From Tillandsia leiboldiana (taxonomy: Eukaryota > Streptophyta > Magnoliopsida > Poales > Bromeliaceae): 64,000 bases of DNA. Within the stretch, counting starts at the first letter, position 1, and each line of letters opens with the position of its first letter. The notes under the pieces are model-generated. The model saw only the letters and a program-made list of their open reading frames with translations, made no database searches and was not told the origin of the DNA. A program made the position numbers and the translations under genes. The stretch lies in NCBI GenBank assembly GCA_029204045.2, contig CM055063.1:27039721-27103720 (forward strand). The letters run 5' to 3'. Shown here piece after piece: positions 18,127-28,332 of this stretch.

Positions 18127-20584
18127 CCGTCAACCATCTTTGGGAGGTAAATGGTACATTTTCTTATTGGTTGATGATTTCTCTAGGTTTTCTTGGGTAG
18201 CATTTTTAAAAGAGAAAGCCGATACGTTTGACTCTTTTCATGAGATTTGCCATCGTATTATGATTGAAAAGAATGAAAAGATCATTCGTGTTAGAAGTGA
18301 TAGAGGTGGAGAATTCATAAATTCAAAATTCATTGATTTTTGCACTTCAAATGGAATTAAACATGAATTCTCGGCACCCTATACACCTCAGCAGAATGGT
18401 GTTGTTGAGCGCAAGAACAGGGTTGTTCAAGAGATGGCGCGTGTGATGCTTCATAGCCGGAATTTACCGCTACATTTTTGGGCTGAAGCTGTGAACACCG
18501 CTGTCTATGTCATTAATAGAGTTTACTTGCGCCCAGGAACTTTAAATACACCATATGAGCTGTGGTTTAGTAGAAAACCCAATATCAAATATTTTCGTGT
18601 CTTCGGGAGTCGATGTTACATTTTACGTGATCGTGAAAATCTTGGAAAGTTCGACTCTCGAAGTGATGAAGGGATCTTTTTGGGTTATTCTACGAATAGC
18701 AGAGCATATCGAGTATTTAACATTGAATCTAAGACGATCGTAGAATCTATAAATGTTAAAGTAGATGAAGCTTTTCACTTTGAAACTGGAAAATCTACCC
18801 TCGATATCTCTCTAGATGATGATTCTCCTGCTAGTGCATCTTCTCATAATAATACTTCCAATATTAATGATGCATCTAATGGTTCTTCTAGTTTATCTGA
18901 TGTGCAGGAATCATCTCATGTATCTCCGAGTACTCCGTTTCAACAAACGTTACGAATCTCCAAGGATCATCCGGAATCGAATATTATTGGAGATCCACAA
19001 GAAGGAGTCAGAACTCGGAGGCAGTTGGTTTGTGGATTCGCTTGCTACGTATCTTTAATCGAACCAAAGAACATAGATGAAGCTCTTCAGGATGACTACT
19101 GGATTAAAGCAATGCAGGAAGAGCTCCATCAATTTGAGCGAAACAAAGTCTGGGAATTAACGAAGCCTCCAAAGCAACACAATGTGATAGGTACCAAATG
19201 GATCTTCAAGAACAAGAAAAATGAGGATGGTACTATCATCAGGAACAAGGCACGATTAGTTGCTCAAGGCTACTCTCAAGTAGAAGGTATAGACTTTGAC
19301 GAAACATTCGCCCCTGTAGCTAGACTCGAGTCCATTCGTATACTATTTGCTATTGCTTGTCATTTTAAAATCAAATTATTTCAAATGGACGTTAAGAGCG
19401 CATTTCTAAATGGGTTTTTAAATGAGGAAGTTTATGTGGCTCAACCGAAAGGTTTTGTAGATCATAAACAACCTAACCATGTTTTTCGTTTGAAAAAGGC
19501 TCTTTACGGTCTAAAACAAGCACCGCGAGTATGGTACGAAAGGTTAACAAAGCACCTTTTGGAGAAGGGCTATACTCGAGGGGGAGCTGATAGGACTCTC
19601 TTTGTGAAGCATTATCAAAGCAATTTCATTGTAGCACAAATCTATGTCGATGACATTGTATTTGGCGCAACAAGAGATAACGATGCTTCTAAATTCGCGG
19701 AGACCATGGAAAGCGAATTTGAGATGTCCATGATGGGCGAATTGACTTATTTCCTTGGATTGCAAATTAAACAAAATGATGAAGGCATTCACTTGAGTCA
19801 ATCCAAGTATGCAATGGAGTTGGTCAAAAAGTTTGATCTAGAAAATTGTAAAGATTTTCCGACTCCAATGGGAACTAGCCACAAGGGACTTGGAAGTGAA
19901 TCACATAGTGAGAATGTAGACGAGAAACTGTATCGAAGTATGATTGGAAGTCTACTTTACCTCACGGCTAGTCGCCCGGATATATCTTTTGGTGTTGGGA
20001 TTTGCGCGAGATATCAATCAGCACCGAAGGAGGTTCACCTGAAAGCGGTGAAAAGGATCATCCGGTATATCAAAGGATCAATTAATTTCGGAATTTGGTA
20101 TCCTATGGGAACAAGTTTGGATATTGTTGGATACTCAGATGCCGATTGGGCAGGATCAGTGGATGATCGGAAAAGCACGAGTGGTGCATGCTTCTATCTT
20201 GGCCATTGCCTTGTTGCATGGCACAGTAAAAAGCAGAACTGCATAGCACTCTCGACTGCCGAAGCGGAATACATTTCAGCTCGAAGTTGCTCAACTCAAC
20301 TCATTTGGATGAAAAGCGTACTGAGCGACTTCCGCATTTCAGCATCTTCGGTAACAATACTTTGTGACAACACTAGTGCTATTAACATTTCTAAAAACCC
20401 TGTGTTGCACTCTAGAACAAAACATATTGAACTTAGATATCATTTTCTTAGAGAGCTAGTTGAATCAAATACTCTTCAACTTTCATATATTTCAACTGAG
20501 GATCAATTAGCTGACATTCTAACAAAACCTTTGGATCAAAAACGTTTTATTCATTACGAAAAGCAATTGGGATGCTTTCCTTGA
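18127..20584 (+). CDS. pol: C1 Pol: integrase core, reverse transcriptase, RNase H
   Basis: The frame is open from 18035, but recognisable Pol begins near 18127 (TRQPSLGGK), and no start codon fits this position, so expression may need readthrough or a fused Gag-Pol in a complete relative. Counting residues from 18035: integrase catalytic residues in LLVDDFSRF (about 45-52), then RSDRGGEF and NGVVERKN with the DDE glutamate; a variable linker at 250-350; RT from about 365 with GTKWIFKNK, FQMDVKSAFLNG and active-site YVDD near 538; RNase H with ADWAGS, STAEAEY and DNTSA; end at QLGCFP. RT and RNase H look intact and would copy RNA into DNA, but without protease the polyprotein cannot be processed. 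Copy B has single-base differences from this gene. Confidence 0.9.
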
Positions 20585-21530
20585 AATAATCTTCTTTTTG
20601 AAATCTTTGCTTAGGATAGGTTTTGTATTTGTTTTTGTTTTGTTCATTATCTATGTTTGTTCATAGGACATTAATTGAGCATAGATCATAATTGACTTTA
20701 ATTGCATCTTTTCGCACATTTAGAAATTTATTATGCTTTTGCCATCATAATATTTCACTGTTGCAATGATCATTTATGTTAATTAAATCATCTTCTAAAG
20801 TGATCAAAGTCAATTTCTCTCTCTCTATGATCTCTTGGTATAGTCATTATCTTATTTGACTGCTTAGTCGAGTATGAAATCGAGATCAATATTTGGTTGA
20901 ATACTTTATATCTTAAATAATTGATAGCCAATTGAGGGGGAGTCTTAGAAAAGGTAAAATGCTCAAAAGATGTGGAAAGAGTTACATCCCAATGAGGAGT
21001 GTGAAAACTACCACCACATGGAGGAAAGAGCTACCACCTCGGTCGTCCGAGTATTGTGTGCAGCTACCACATGTATACCAAGCATGGTTGTTCAAATTTT
21101 TGATTAAGTAAAATGCATGTTGAAATACTTGACTCTGTCAAATTTCAAGGTTGGTATACGGTGGGTTTTTAATGAAAGATGCTCAAAGAGCCACTCTCTT
21201 CAACAGATTGTCTAGATACATTATCTACTATATTTGGGATTTCAAACATCTATTGATCTTTGTATTTCATTTTCTTTACTGAATTGATGATTTGATAAAG
21301 GCATTACTCATAAGATCAAGTTAGATGTAATTGAAGGTGTTCAACTTTAAGGGATTTAATTTTGTAAATTTTCGTTTCATTTTTGGATATTATTGATAGA
21401 TTTGGCATAATCTAATTCTTGTTGTATGAAACGATGATTTTTGTTTAAAGTTGATACACATTTGTGCTTACAATCTTTTTCTGGTTTTTCTTGAATTTCT
21501 CTGAAATTTTCTAAAGAAAAAGTTGGGGCC
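20585..21530 (+). other. C1 noncoding region after pol
   Basis: About 950 bp, AT-rich, without a plausible gene. It contains a polypurine-tract-like run (TTGAGGGGGAG at 20932-20942) and two related ACCACATGGAGG/GTGGAAAGAG blocks around 20970-21050. I see no domain. Confidence 0.6.
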
Positions 21531-21680
21531 GATCCGGATCGGGCTAGATGATCCGGATCCCGAACGCAGGAATTCTTCTGCGGGCTGACGATCCGAATTG
21601 TATTTGCCGATCCGGATCCCGAACGCAGTTTCTCACTGCGGGTAGCCGATCCGGATCGCAGTTATGAACTGATCCGGATC
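21531..21680 (+). promoter_or_regulatory. Internal GATCCGGATC palindrome cluster of C1
   Basis: Perfect copies at 21531, 21550, 21609, 21648 and 21671, with a degenerate one at 21590. Two are followed by GAACGCAG, which begins small hairpins, the clearest being CGCAGT / ACTGCG at 21624-21640. It is the same palindrome as in the LTR and again lies directly upstream of a TATA-like box. Confidence 0.8.
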
Positions 21681-21690
21681 GCGGCTAGGT

Positions 21691-21699
21691 TTTATAAAG
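21691..21699 (+). promoter_or_regulatory. TATA-like box upstream of the accessory ORF
   Basis: TTTATAAAG within GGTTTTATAAAGAACG, about 11 bp after the last internal palindrome. It is followed by a CT-rich segment (CTCTCTCTCT at about 21757) typical of plant transcription starts. Confidence 0.5.
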
Positions 21700-21815
21700 A
21701 ACGAAAGGGGTTTTTGATTTCTTTACTCCAATCTTTTGTTCCAAAGTTTCCAGAGCCTCTCTCTCTAGATTTCATCCTTCCTGGAAGCTTTCAAACTCAA
21801 GTTCTTCAACTCCAA

Positions 21816-22200
21816 GTAAGTTTTATTGATCAAAATCTCGGTTTTTCACCGTTTTTCTCTTTTCCTCCTCAAACGTGATGAATTTCATGGATCAATTTTG
21901 TTTGTGGATGGTTTTTGATCAAATTTCTTTTGAAATAAGAACTCTGGGTAGATTAGTTTTGATTATATGCTAGGTATTCTCCTGATTAACGGATTTTTAG
22001 GCTTCGATTTCTAAAATTTCGGTTTTAGGGCATATAATAAGGATTTTCGAAAATCATGCAATTGATCTATTTTTAAAAATCCTTTTGCAAAAATAATTTG
22101 ATTCTTAGTTTTTTCTACATGATTATGATTGTCTGGGTACAATTTTTCAATCTTTGAAAATTAACAATTTTTAATGTGTTCTTGAGTTGGTTTTTCACAG
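21816..22200 (+). other. Candidate 385-bp intron in the leader of the accessory ORF
   Basis: Starts GTAAGTTTTATTG, ends in a T-rich stretch with TTTTTCACAG, and is U-rich throughout as plant introns are. It lies between the TATA-like box and the ATG at 22275. In copy B the interval is again 385 bp (34111-34495) with the same splice sites. Splicing is inferred from sequence only. Confidence 0.5.
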
Positions 22201-22274
22201 GACAATTTCTCTAAACTTAAAGCACTAGAATCAACAGGAGATAACTCTCTTGGTTAATCCTGCTACTGGTCACA

Positions 22275-22837
22275 ATGGTGCACAAGAGTACATCTGTAAA
22301 AGAGAAACCGGATGTTTCAATAGGAGATAAGACAACCGAGGCAGGGAGGACAGTTCAGAGTACGATACGGAAGAATGGGATGAATTCTTCAAAGATGTTC
22401 AACAGAAGATTGATGAGGAAAACAGGAAATCTGTCAAAGGCAAAAGGCTTATGAAATCTGCATCAACAACTAAGCAATATACAAGACGAAAGAATGTCCT
22501 AAGAAGTGAAAGTTATCATAGTGGGTTTCTTACTAGAGCTCGCTCACTCTCTGGGGTTCTACAAACTGAATCTCCATGGGTTAAAGGATTGGATGCACCA
22601 TCTGCTTCTAGACAGCATCCATCACACTCGAAAAGACAGGGTACAGACACTGCTGTATTGGAGTCGCTTCGCCAGGAACAACAAAGACTCTCTGCTGCAC
22701 AAGAGAGGATATCGAAAGAACTTCAGCAATCCCCTCTGAACACAAGAAGATCAAGAAGAAGTGTTCAACTATTTCGACAATGCTTAAAGGGATTTTGAGC
22801 AAGCTGAGTTGTACCAAGCTCAGACTCCTCCGACTGA
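22275..22837 (+). pseudogene. Accessory ORF of C1, copy A (frameshifted, probably by sequence error)
   Basis: Same gene as the intact 187-codon ORF at 34570-35133. Relative to that copy one A is missing near 22339, one A near 22727 and one A is added near 22815, breaking the frame. All three are one-base run-length differences in the stretch approaching the N gap, so I treat them as consensus errors of a contig end. Function is discussed at the copy B entry. Confidence 0.6.
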
Positions 22838-23673
22838 ACTGCACCTTCCTTTTCTTTTTGTGCAAGATTATGACTTTAGGATTAGTTTTATACTTACTTT
22901 AGCGTAGTTCTCAGGTTTTATGTTTTATTAGAACTTTTCACTCTCCTAACATTCGTAGTCTTAACTACATTTTGGCTTTGTTTTGTGACAAAAAGGGGGA
23001 GAGAGTTAGAGAGAACTTTGAACAATGAATGATGAAATATCAAGGTAAGTATGAAGTAGGTAAGTATGAAGTATGATCTCTACAATGAATGATGAAATAT
23101 CAAGGTACAATAATGATGATGTGAATGAACATCAAGGTAAGGGAACTTGAACAATGATTGTGAAAATCTTGATGATGAAGATTTTGTATACATCAAGGTA
23201 AGTATCTCTTCAACTTCAACTTTGGTTTTCATCTTGTGATTGTTTGCATGTCTCGACTAACTATTCGACTAACTATTTGGACATGTATTATTACTAACAA
23301 GTTGATGTTGGACTAACATTGTGTGACATTTGGTTTTTAGTTGCATAGAAGATATGTTGGTTTTGACTATGATTCTCTTACATATCTGAATTCTCTCAAA
23401 TGTCATGATGATTACATAAACTCTATCTCTGTACTAGGTTTTGTATGCTAAATATTCTTGAGGTATCTAACGATCTCTTTTGTCAAGAATGTTTTCTTTG
23501 TGCAGAGAGTACAGATGTCTAAGTCTAGAGTCTGTTTTAGGAGTTTATCTCATGTTTTTAAATTTTTGGATCTCCATTGTAAATTTTTGTTGTATGGTGA
23601 TAGCAACAAAAATATCTTTTGAATTTTCTTTAGTGGATCTGTGTTTTGTCACGAAACCGCCAAAGGGGGAGAT
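22838..23673 (+). other. C1 3' untranslated region and polypurine tract (copy A)
   Basis: Contains a second purine run (AAAAAGGGGGAGAGAG near 22990), a repeated AATGAATGATGAAATATC block (near 23024 and 23085) and, at 23661-23672, CAAAGGGGGAGA, the polypurine tract touching the LTR start at 23674. That tract type is typical of Sireviruses. Confidence 0.75.
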
Positions 23674-25015
23674 TGTTACGGAATTTGAGTTGGCGTAGTT
23701 TCGTGAAAGTCTCAAGTCTTGAAGATTGAAGGTGAAGAAAGTTGGATCGTTTAACTCAATCTCAAGAAAGAAGAATTCAAAGGATCAGGTCTGTTGTAAC
23801 TAAAGATTTTGTGTGATCCGAATACTTCTTGTAGTGTAGAAACACTTGGAAGAATCTTTCATTGCATAAAAATCAAAAACTTGGACTTGGGACATGTTCA
23901 GGATCGGATCAGGTTGTTCGATCCGGATCCCGAAGGTGGTTCGTTCATACACCAGTTCAATCCGGATCGTAGCCTCTTGATCCGGATCCCGAACACTTAG
24001 TTTACCATCTTCCTTGAACGATCCGGATCAGGCTTCGCAATCCGGATCCCGAACGTTGATGTTGGTGAACTGTATGAACGATCCGGATCAAGCACTTCGA
24101 TCCGGATCCCGAACCTTCGTTTTTCTGGAACTGCTGACTCGTTACGACGATCCGGATCACAGCTAGTCCGATCCGGAGCGCCGTCCGTAAAATTTCCAGA
24201 AATGTTAGGTTTTTGATTCTTATCTCCTTCCTAGGGTTTCTAACCTATAAATAGACCCTATGACTCTTTTTCTAGGGCTAATCCACATAGTCAATAGCCG
24301 TCATTTTCATATATCATTTATACGGCTATAGATCCACACATATAGAGAAGAAAGGAAATCATTAGAGAATACTCTATGTTTTCTTCATCTATATTGATAG
24401 TTTGATTCTAGGTTTTCATACTCACATCTTGAGTTGAATCAAACTAATGAATACTTAGATGGTATTTTCGATCTATCTTTGATCTAAGTATTCGGCGGAT
24501 CATCACCACCCAAACAACGATTTACCCCAAAAATCGGCGCGTGGATTCGCGTGTCCTTGTGGATTCAAGGTTCAACCGCTCTCGGGATTCGGAGCGAGGC
24601 ACGTTCGTGGATTCGAAGGGGGCTATTGGGTGAAGACCGTGGATTCGGTCGGACGTCGTGGATTCGACGTGGACGCCGTGGATTCGGCGTTGGGCGCAGA
24701 TCGTGGATTCGAGAAGCGTCGCGGAGCGAGCGGAGAAGTCCTCTAGGAGCGTATGGAAAAGGTTGAGTCGTAAGGTGTGTACGGTAAATCACCTTGTACG
24801 TGTTTTTAATTCTAGTGGATTTCTGCCGTGTTATCGGTCCCGTGGTTTTTACTCCGGTGATGGAGTTTTCCACGTAAAAATCTTGCATATTATTTTTATT
24901 TCCGCATTGGGGTTTTTATCGCAATGATTTTTTGAGTGTTTATGCGTTTACACCTATTCACCCCCCTCTAGGTGTTTTTTTCCCCTATTTAGATCGTATT
25001 ACATATAACCCAACA
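23674..25015 (+). repeat. C1 3' LTR (copy A)
   Basis: Starts TGTTACGG, ends AACCCAACA. It has many one-base indels compared with the three other LTR copies, in line with a low-quality contig end. Confidence 0.9.
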
Positions 25016-25283
25016 GATCTTTGGGTATGTTCTCTGTTTGGTTGTCACCACCAAGTTGTGATCGTGGTGACCGTGTGTTATCAGGACCTTGAACCCAGAA
25101 TGTTTTTGGACACTCATGATTTTAGTAAACCAGTGTTTTTCCTTCCGAATTTCTAGGGGTCGCCGAAGCCTGTTCTTGTTTGATTGGGCGGAGGCATTAA
25201 CCCTTGGGAGTCCGGAAAATAAACTGTGTTTTAACTGATTTTCTCAATAACTAAAATCTATAAAAGTTTGGTTTTCTCAATTC
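25016..25283 (+). repeat. S2 LTR sequence after C1 (copy A)
   Basis: Continues the S2 LTR after the TSD GATCT and matches 37321-37587. It contains the core GTTCTTGTTTGATT at 25172-25185 and is cut by the gap. Confidence 0.85.
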
Positions 25284-25383
25284 NNNNNNNNNNNNNNNNN
25301 NNNNNNNNNNNNNNNNNNNNNNNNNNNNNNNNNNNNNNNNNNNNNNNNNNNNNNNNNNNNNNNNNNNNNNNNNNNNNNNNNNN
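25284..25383. other. Assembly gap of exactly 100 N
   Basis: A run of 100 N, the conventional placeholder for a gap of unknown size. The sequence left of it (copy A) and right of it (copy B) overlap by about 12.2 kb. Confidence 0.99.
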
Positions 25384-25475
25384 CAACAGAAAATATTTGA
25401 AACCACAACTATCGGTTTGGAGGATGTGGCAATAAACATAACGAAACTTTCACTTTAATAAACCGGCACGGATAC

Positions 25476-26954
25476 TGTGGTGTCCTGGAATTCCCGTGCG
25501 ACTCGACAGTGTGCTTGGTGGTGAGGAAAACCTTTTTTGGTGTATGAGTCGTTGTTACGCTCGAATGGGATGCCAAAAAAAGGACTAACTAGCGCGCGAA
25601 AACAGTCCAAAATGGTCATTTCCGGGCTTGAACGGGCGAAACGTGCGCAAAATCATCGAGACGACACGGATCCCGAGGTGCAGCACGCGGATCCGAGGCA
25701 TTGGCGCGGAGGCGCGCGAGACGGAGGCGCAGCGTGTAAGAGAGCGTGCGGAGGTGGGGGCCCACCCATGGCAGCGCCCCATTGGTGCTGCGGATAGAAG
25801 CAGGCGCGCGCGGGGCGCGCGCCCGTGTGGCGCGAGGGGGGTGCGCCGTGTGGATTGTGGCGCGCACGGTGGGCGTCACGCGGCCCGTGTGCCGCACGGA
25901 ATCGCGCCCACGTGGCGCGCTGGGAAGGACCCGCGTGGCGAAAGGGGGCGCGCGCCCCCTGGGGCTGGTGCGAGTACGCAGAGGGGGGACCGCCACGTGG
26001 CGGTTCCCCATTGGGAGGGGCGGAACCGTGTGGTGGGTCCAATGAACCACCACTCCCTCCTTCTTCTCTTCTTTTTTTCTTCCTTCTCCACCCGCACACC
26101 ATTTCTCCTCTCTTCTTCCTTTTCTTCTCCAACCAGCACCAAGAGGGAGGGAGAGGGAGGGGATTTTGTGAGGTGCGGGCGCTGTGCGCCGTGGACCTCG
26201 CGGAGCGGCGAGGTGTTCCAAAAGCCAGATGGGCGGCGCGACGTGTCGAGGTATGGTCCGTGGGAGTGGGTTTTTGTTTTTTTTTTTTTTTGCGGGTTTT
26301 TGGACAGTTTGAGGCATCCTTTTGGACATTGGTTTGACCCCATGCTCTTATGCGTGTTAGGGACGTGTTTTACTGTTTTGTTAATTGCGCGGACTGTCGG
26401 CGGGCGGTTTTGGGCGGCCCCTGTTTTGCGTGCGGACTTGTGGTGTGCACGTTTTGCGTGCGGACTCCATTTTGTGTGCGGACTCCGGTGGCGTGCTCCG
26501 TTTTGCGTGCGGACTCCGGCGGCGTGCTCCGTTTGCGTGCGGACTAGGCAAGGAAACGAGCTGAGCCAATTGCAAGTGGTCTACGAGCAATTGGTGGCAT
26601 ACCAAGGTGGGTTGGATTTTTCTCCAAGTCTGCGGACTTCTTTCAAATTCTATTATGATGGATTCAGCATGCTAGAATAAGTGTTTTATTGGAACCTGAC
26701 TAGCACCCCCGTCATATGTTGCATGTGTTTAACCAGACCGTAGAGAACCTAATCGGGATAGGTTCTTTTATGCTTTAGACATCCCCACATTGCTTTCTTT
26801 ATGGACATAGAGTTCTCGCCGGGTAGTGGGCGAGTGTTCAGGAAGTTGTGGGACGATGTTGCACTCGGGCCTGGGGGCTGAGTGGGGTTGTAGCTGTGTG
26901 TTAGGCCAGTGTTAGTGTTTTGGGAACGTTTGGGGTAAACGGTGGTCCCGGGCT
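25476..26954 (+). repeat. S2 LTR start (copy B, indel-rich)
   Basis: Counterpart of 13198-14656, including the G-box/CCAAT modules (for example 25994-26014) and the TTTTGCGTGCGGACTCC minisatellite (about 26420-26545). Confidence 0.85.
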
Positions 26955-28299
26955 TGTTACGGAATTTGAGTTGGCGTAGTTTCGTGAAAGTCTCAAGTCT
27001 TGAAGATTGAAGGTGAAGAAAGTTGGATCATTTAACTCAATCTCAAGAAAGAAGAATTCAAAAGGATCAGGTATGTTTAACTAAAGATTTTGTGTGATCC
27101 GAATACTTCTTGTAGTGTAGAAACACTTGGAAGAATCTTTCATTGCATAAAAATCAAAAACTGGACTTGGGACATGTTCAGGATCCGGATCAGGTTGTTC
27201 GATCCGAATCCCGAAGGTGGTTCGTTCATACACCAGTTCAATCCGGATCGTAGCCCTCTTGATCCGGATCCCGAACACTTAGTTTACCATCTTCCTTGAA
27301 CGATCCGGATCAGGCTTCGCAATCCGGATCCGAACGTTGATGTTTGGTGAACTGTATGAACGATCCGGATCAAGCACTTCGATCCGGATCCCGAACCTTC
27401 GTTTTTTCTGGAACTGGCTGACTCGTTACGACGATCCGGATCACAGCTAGTCCGATCCGGATCGCCGTCCGTAAAATTTCCAGAAATGTTAGGTTTTTGA
27501 TTCTTATCTCCTTCCTAGGGTTTCTAACCTATAAATAGACCCTATGACTCTTTTTCTAGGGCTAATCTACATAGTCAATAGCCGTCATTTTCATATATCA
27601 TTTTATACGGCTATAGATCCACACATATAGAGAAGAAAGGAAATCATTAGAGAATACTCTATGTTTCTTCATCTATATTGATTAGTTTGATTCTAGGTTT
27701 TCATACTCACATCTTGAGTTGAATCAACTAATGAATACTTAGATGGTATTTCCGATCTATATTTGATCTAAGTATTCGGCGGATCATCACCACCCAAAAC
27801 AACGATTTACCCCAAAATCGGCGCGTGGATTCGCGTGTCCTTGTGGATTCAAGGTTCAACCGCTCTCGTGGATTCGGAGCGAGGCACTTCGTGGATTCGA
27901 AGGGTGCTATTGGGTGAAGACCGTGGATTCGGTCGGACGTCGTGGATTCGACGTTGGACGCCGTGGATTCGGCGTTGGGCGCAGATCGTGGATTCGAGAA
28001 GCGTCGCGGAGCGAGCGGAGAAGATCCTCTAGGAGCGTATGGAAAAGGTTGAGTCGTAAGTGTGTACGGTAAATCACCTTGTACGTGTTTTAATTCTAGT
28101 GGATTTCTGCCGTGTTATCGGTCCCGTGGTTTTTTACTCCGGTGATGGAGTTTTCCACGTAAAAATCTTGCGTATTATTTTTATTTCCGCATTGGGTTTT
28201 TATCGCAATGATTTTTTGAGTGTTTATGCGTTTACACCTATTCACCCCCCTCTAGGTGTTTTTTCCCCTATTTAGATCCGTATTACATATAACCCAACA
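26955..28299 (+). repeat. C1 5' LTR (copy B)
   Basis: Same ends as copy A; a few single-base length differences (for example at 27254 and 27724). TATA box near 27530; primer site TGGTATCAGAG begins near 28303. Confidence 0.9.
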
Positions 28300-28332
28300 A
28301 GTGGTATCAGAGAGGGAATAGGGTTGTAAACA

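Larger units (their letters stand above)
14657..25015 (+). mobile_element. Sirevirus-like Copia retrotransposon C1 (copy A)
   Basis: A 10.36 kb element with 1.35 kb LTRs (14657-16002 and 23674-25015), flanked by the perfect TSD GATCT (14652-14656 and 25016-25020). Order: LTR, tRNA-Met primer site, gag with long coiled coil, pol (integrase core, RT, RNase H), 3' noncoding region with palindromes and an extra ORF, purine tract, LTR. Domain order (integrase before RT) makes it Copia; the coiled coil in gag, repeated palindromes and extra 3' ORF point to the Sirevirus lineage. Protease and the integrase zinc-binding part are deleted, so it would need enzymes in trans. About eight differences separate the 5' LTR here from the better-sequenced 3' LTR at 35975, so it is young. 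Confidence 0.9.
13105..25283 (+). repeat. Duplicated block, copy A
   Basis: About 12.2 kb that matches 25384-37587 almost base for base and ends exactly at the N gap. From about 22100 rightward, single-base indels relative to copy B accumulate, and 23674-25283 is the worst part. Confidence 0.9.

Noticed and set aside
22275..22837. Envelope gene in C1
   Set aside because: Position fits, but there is no signal peptide, membrane helix or cysteine pattern, so an envelope role is not supported.
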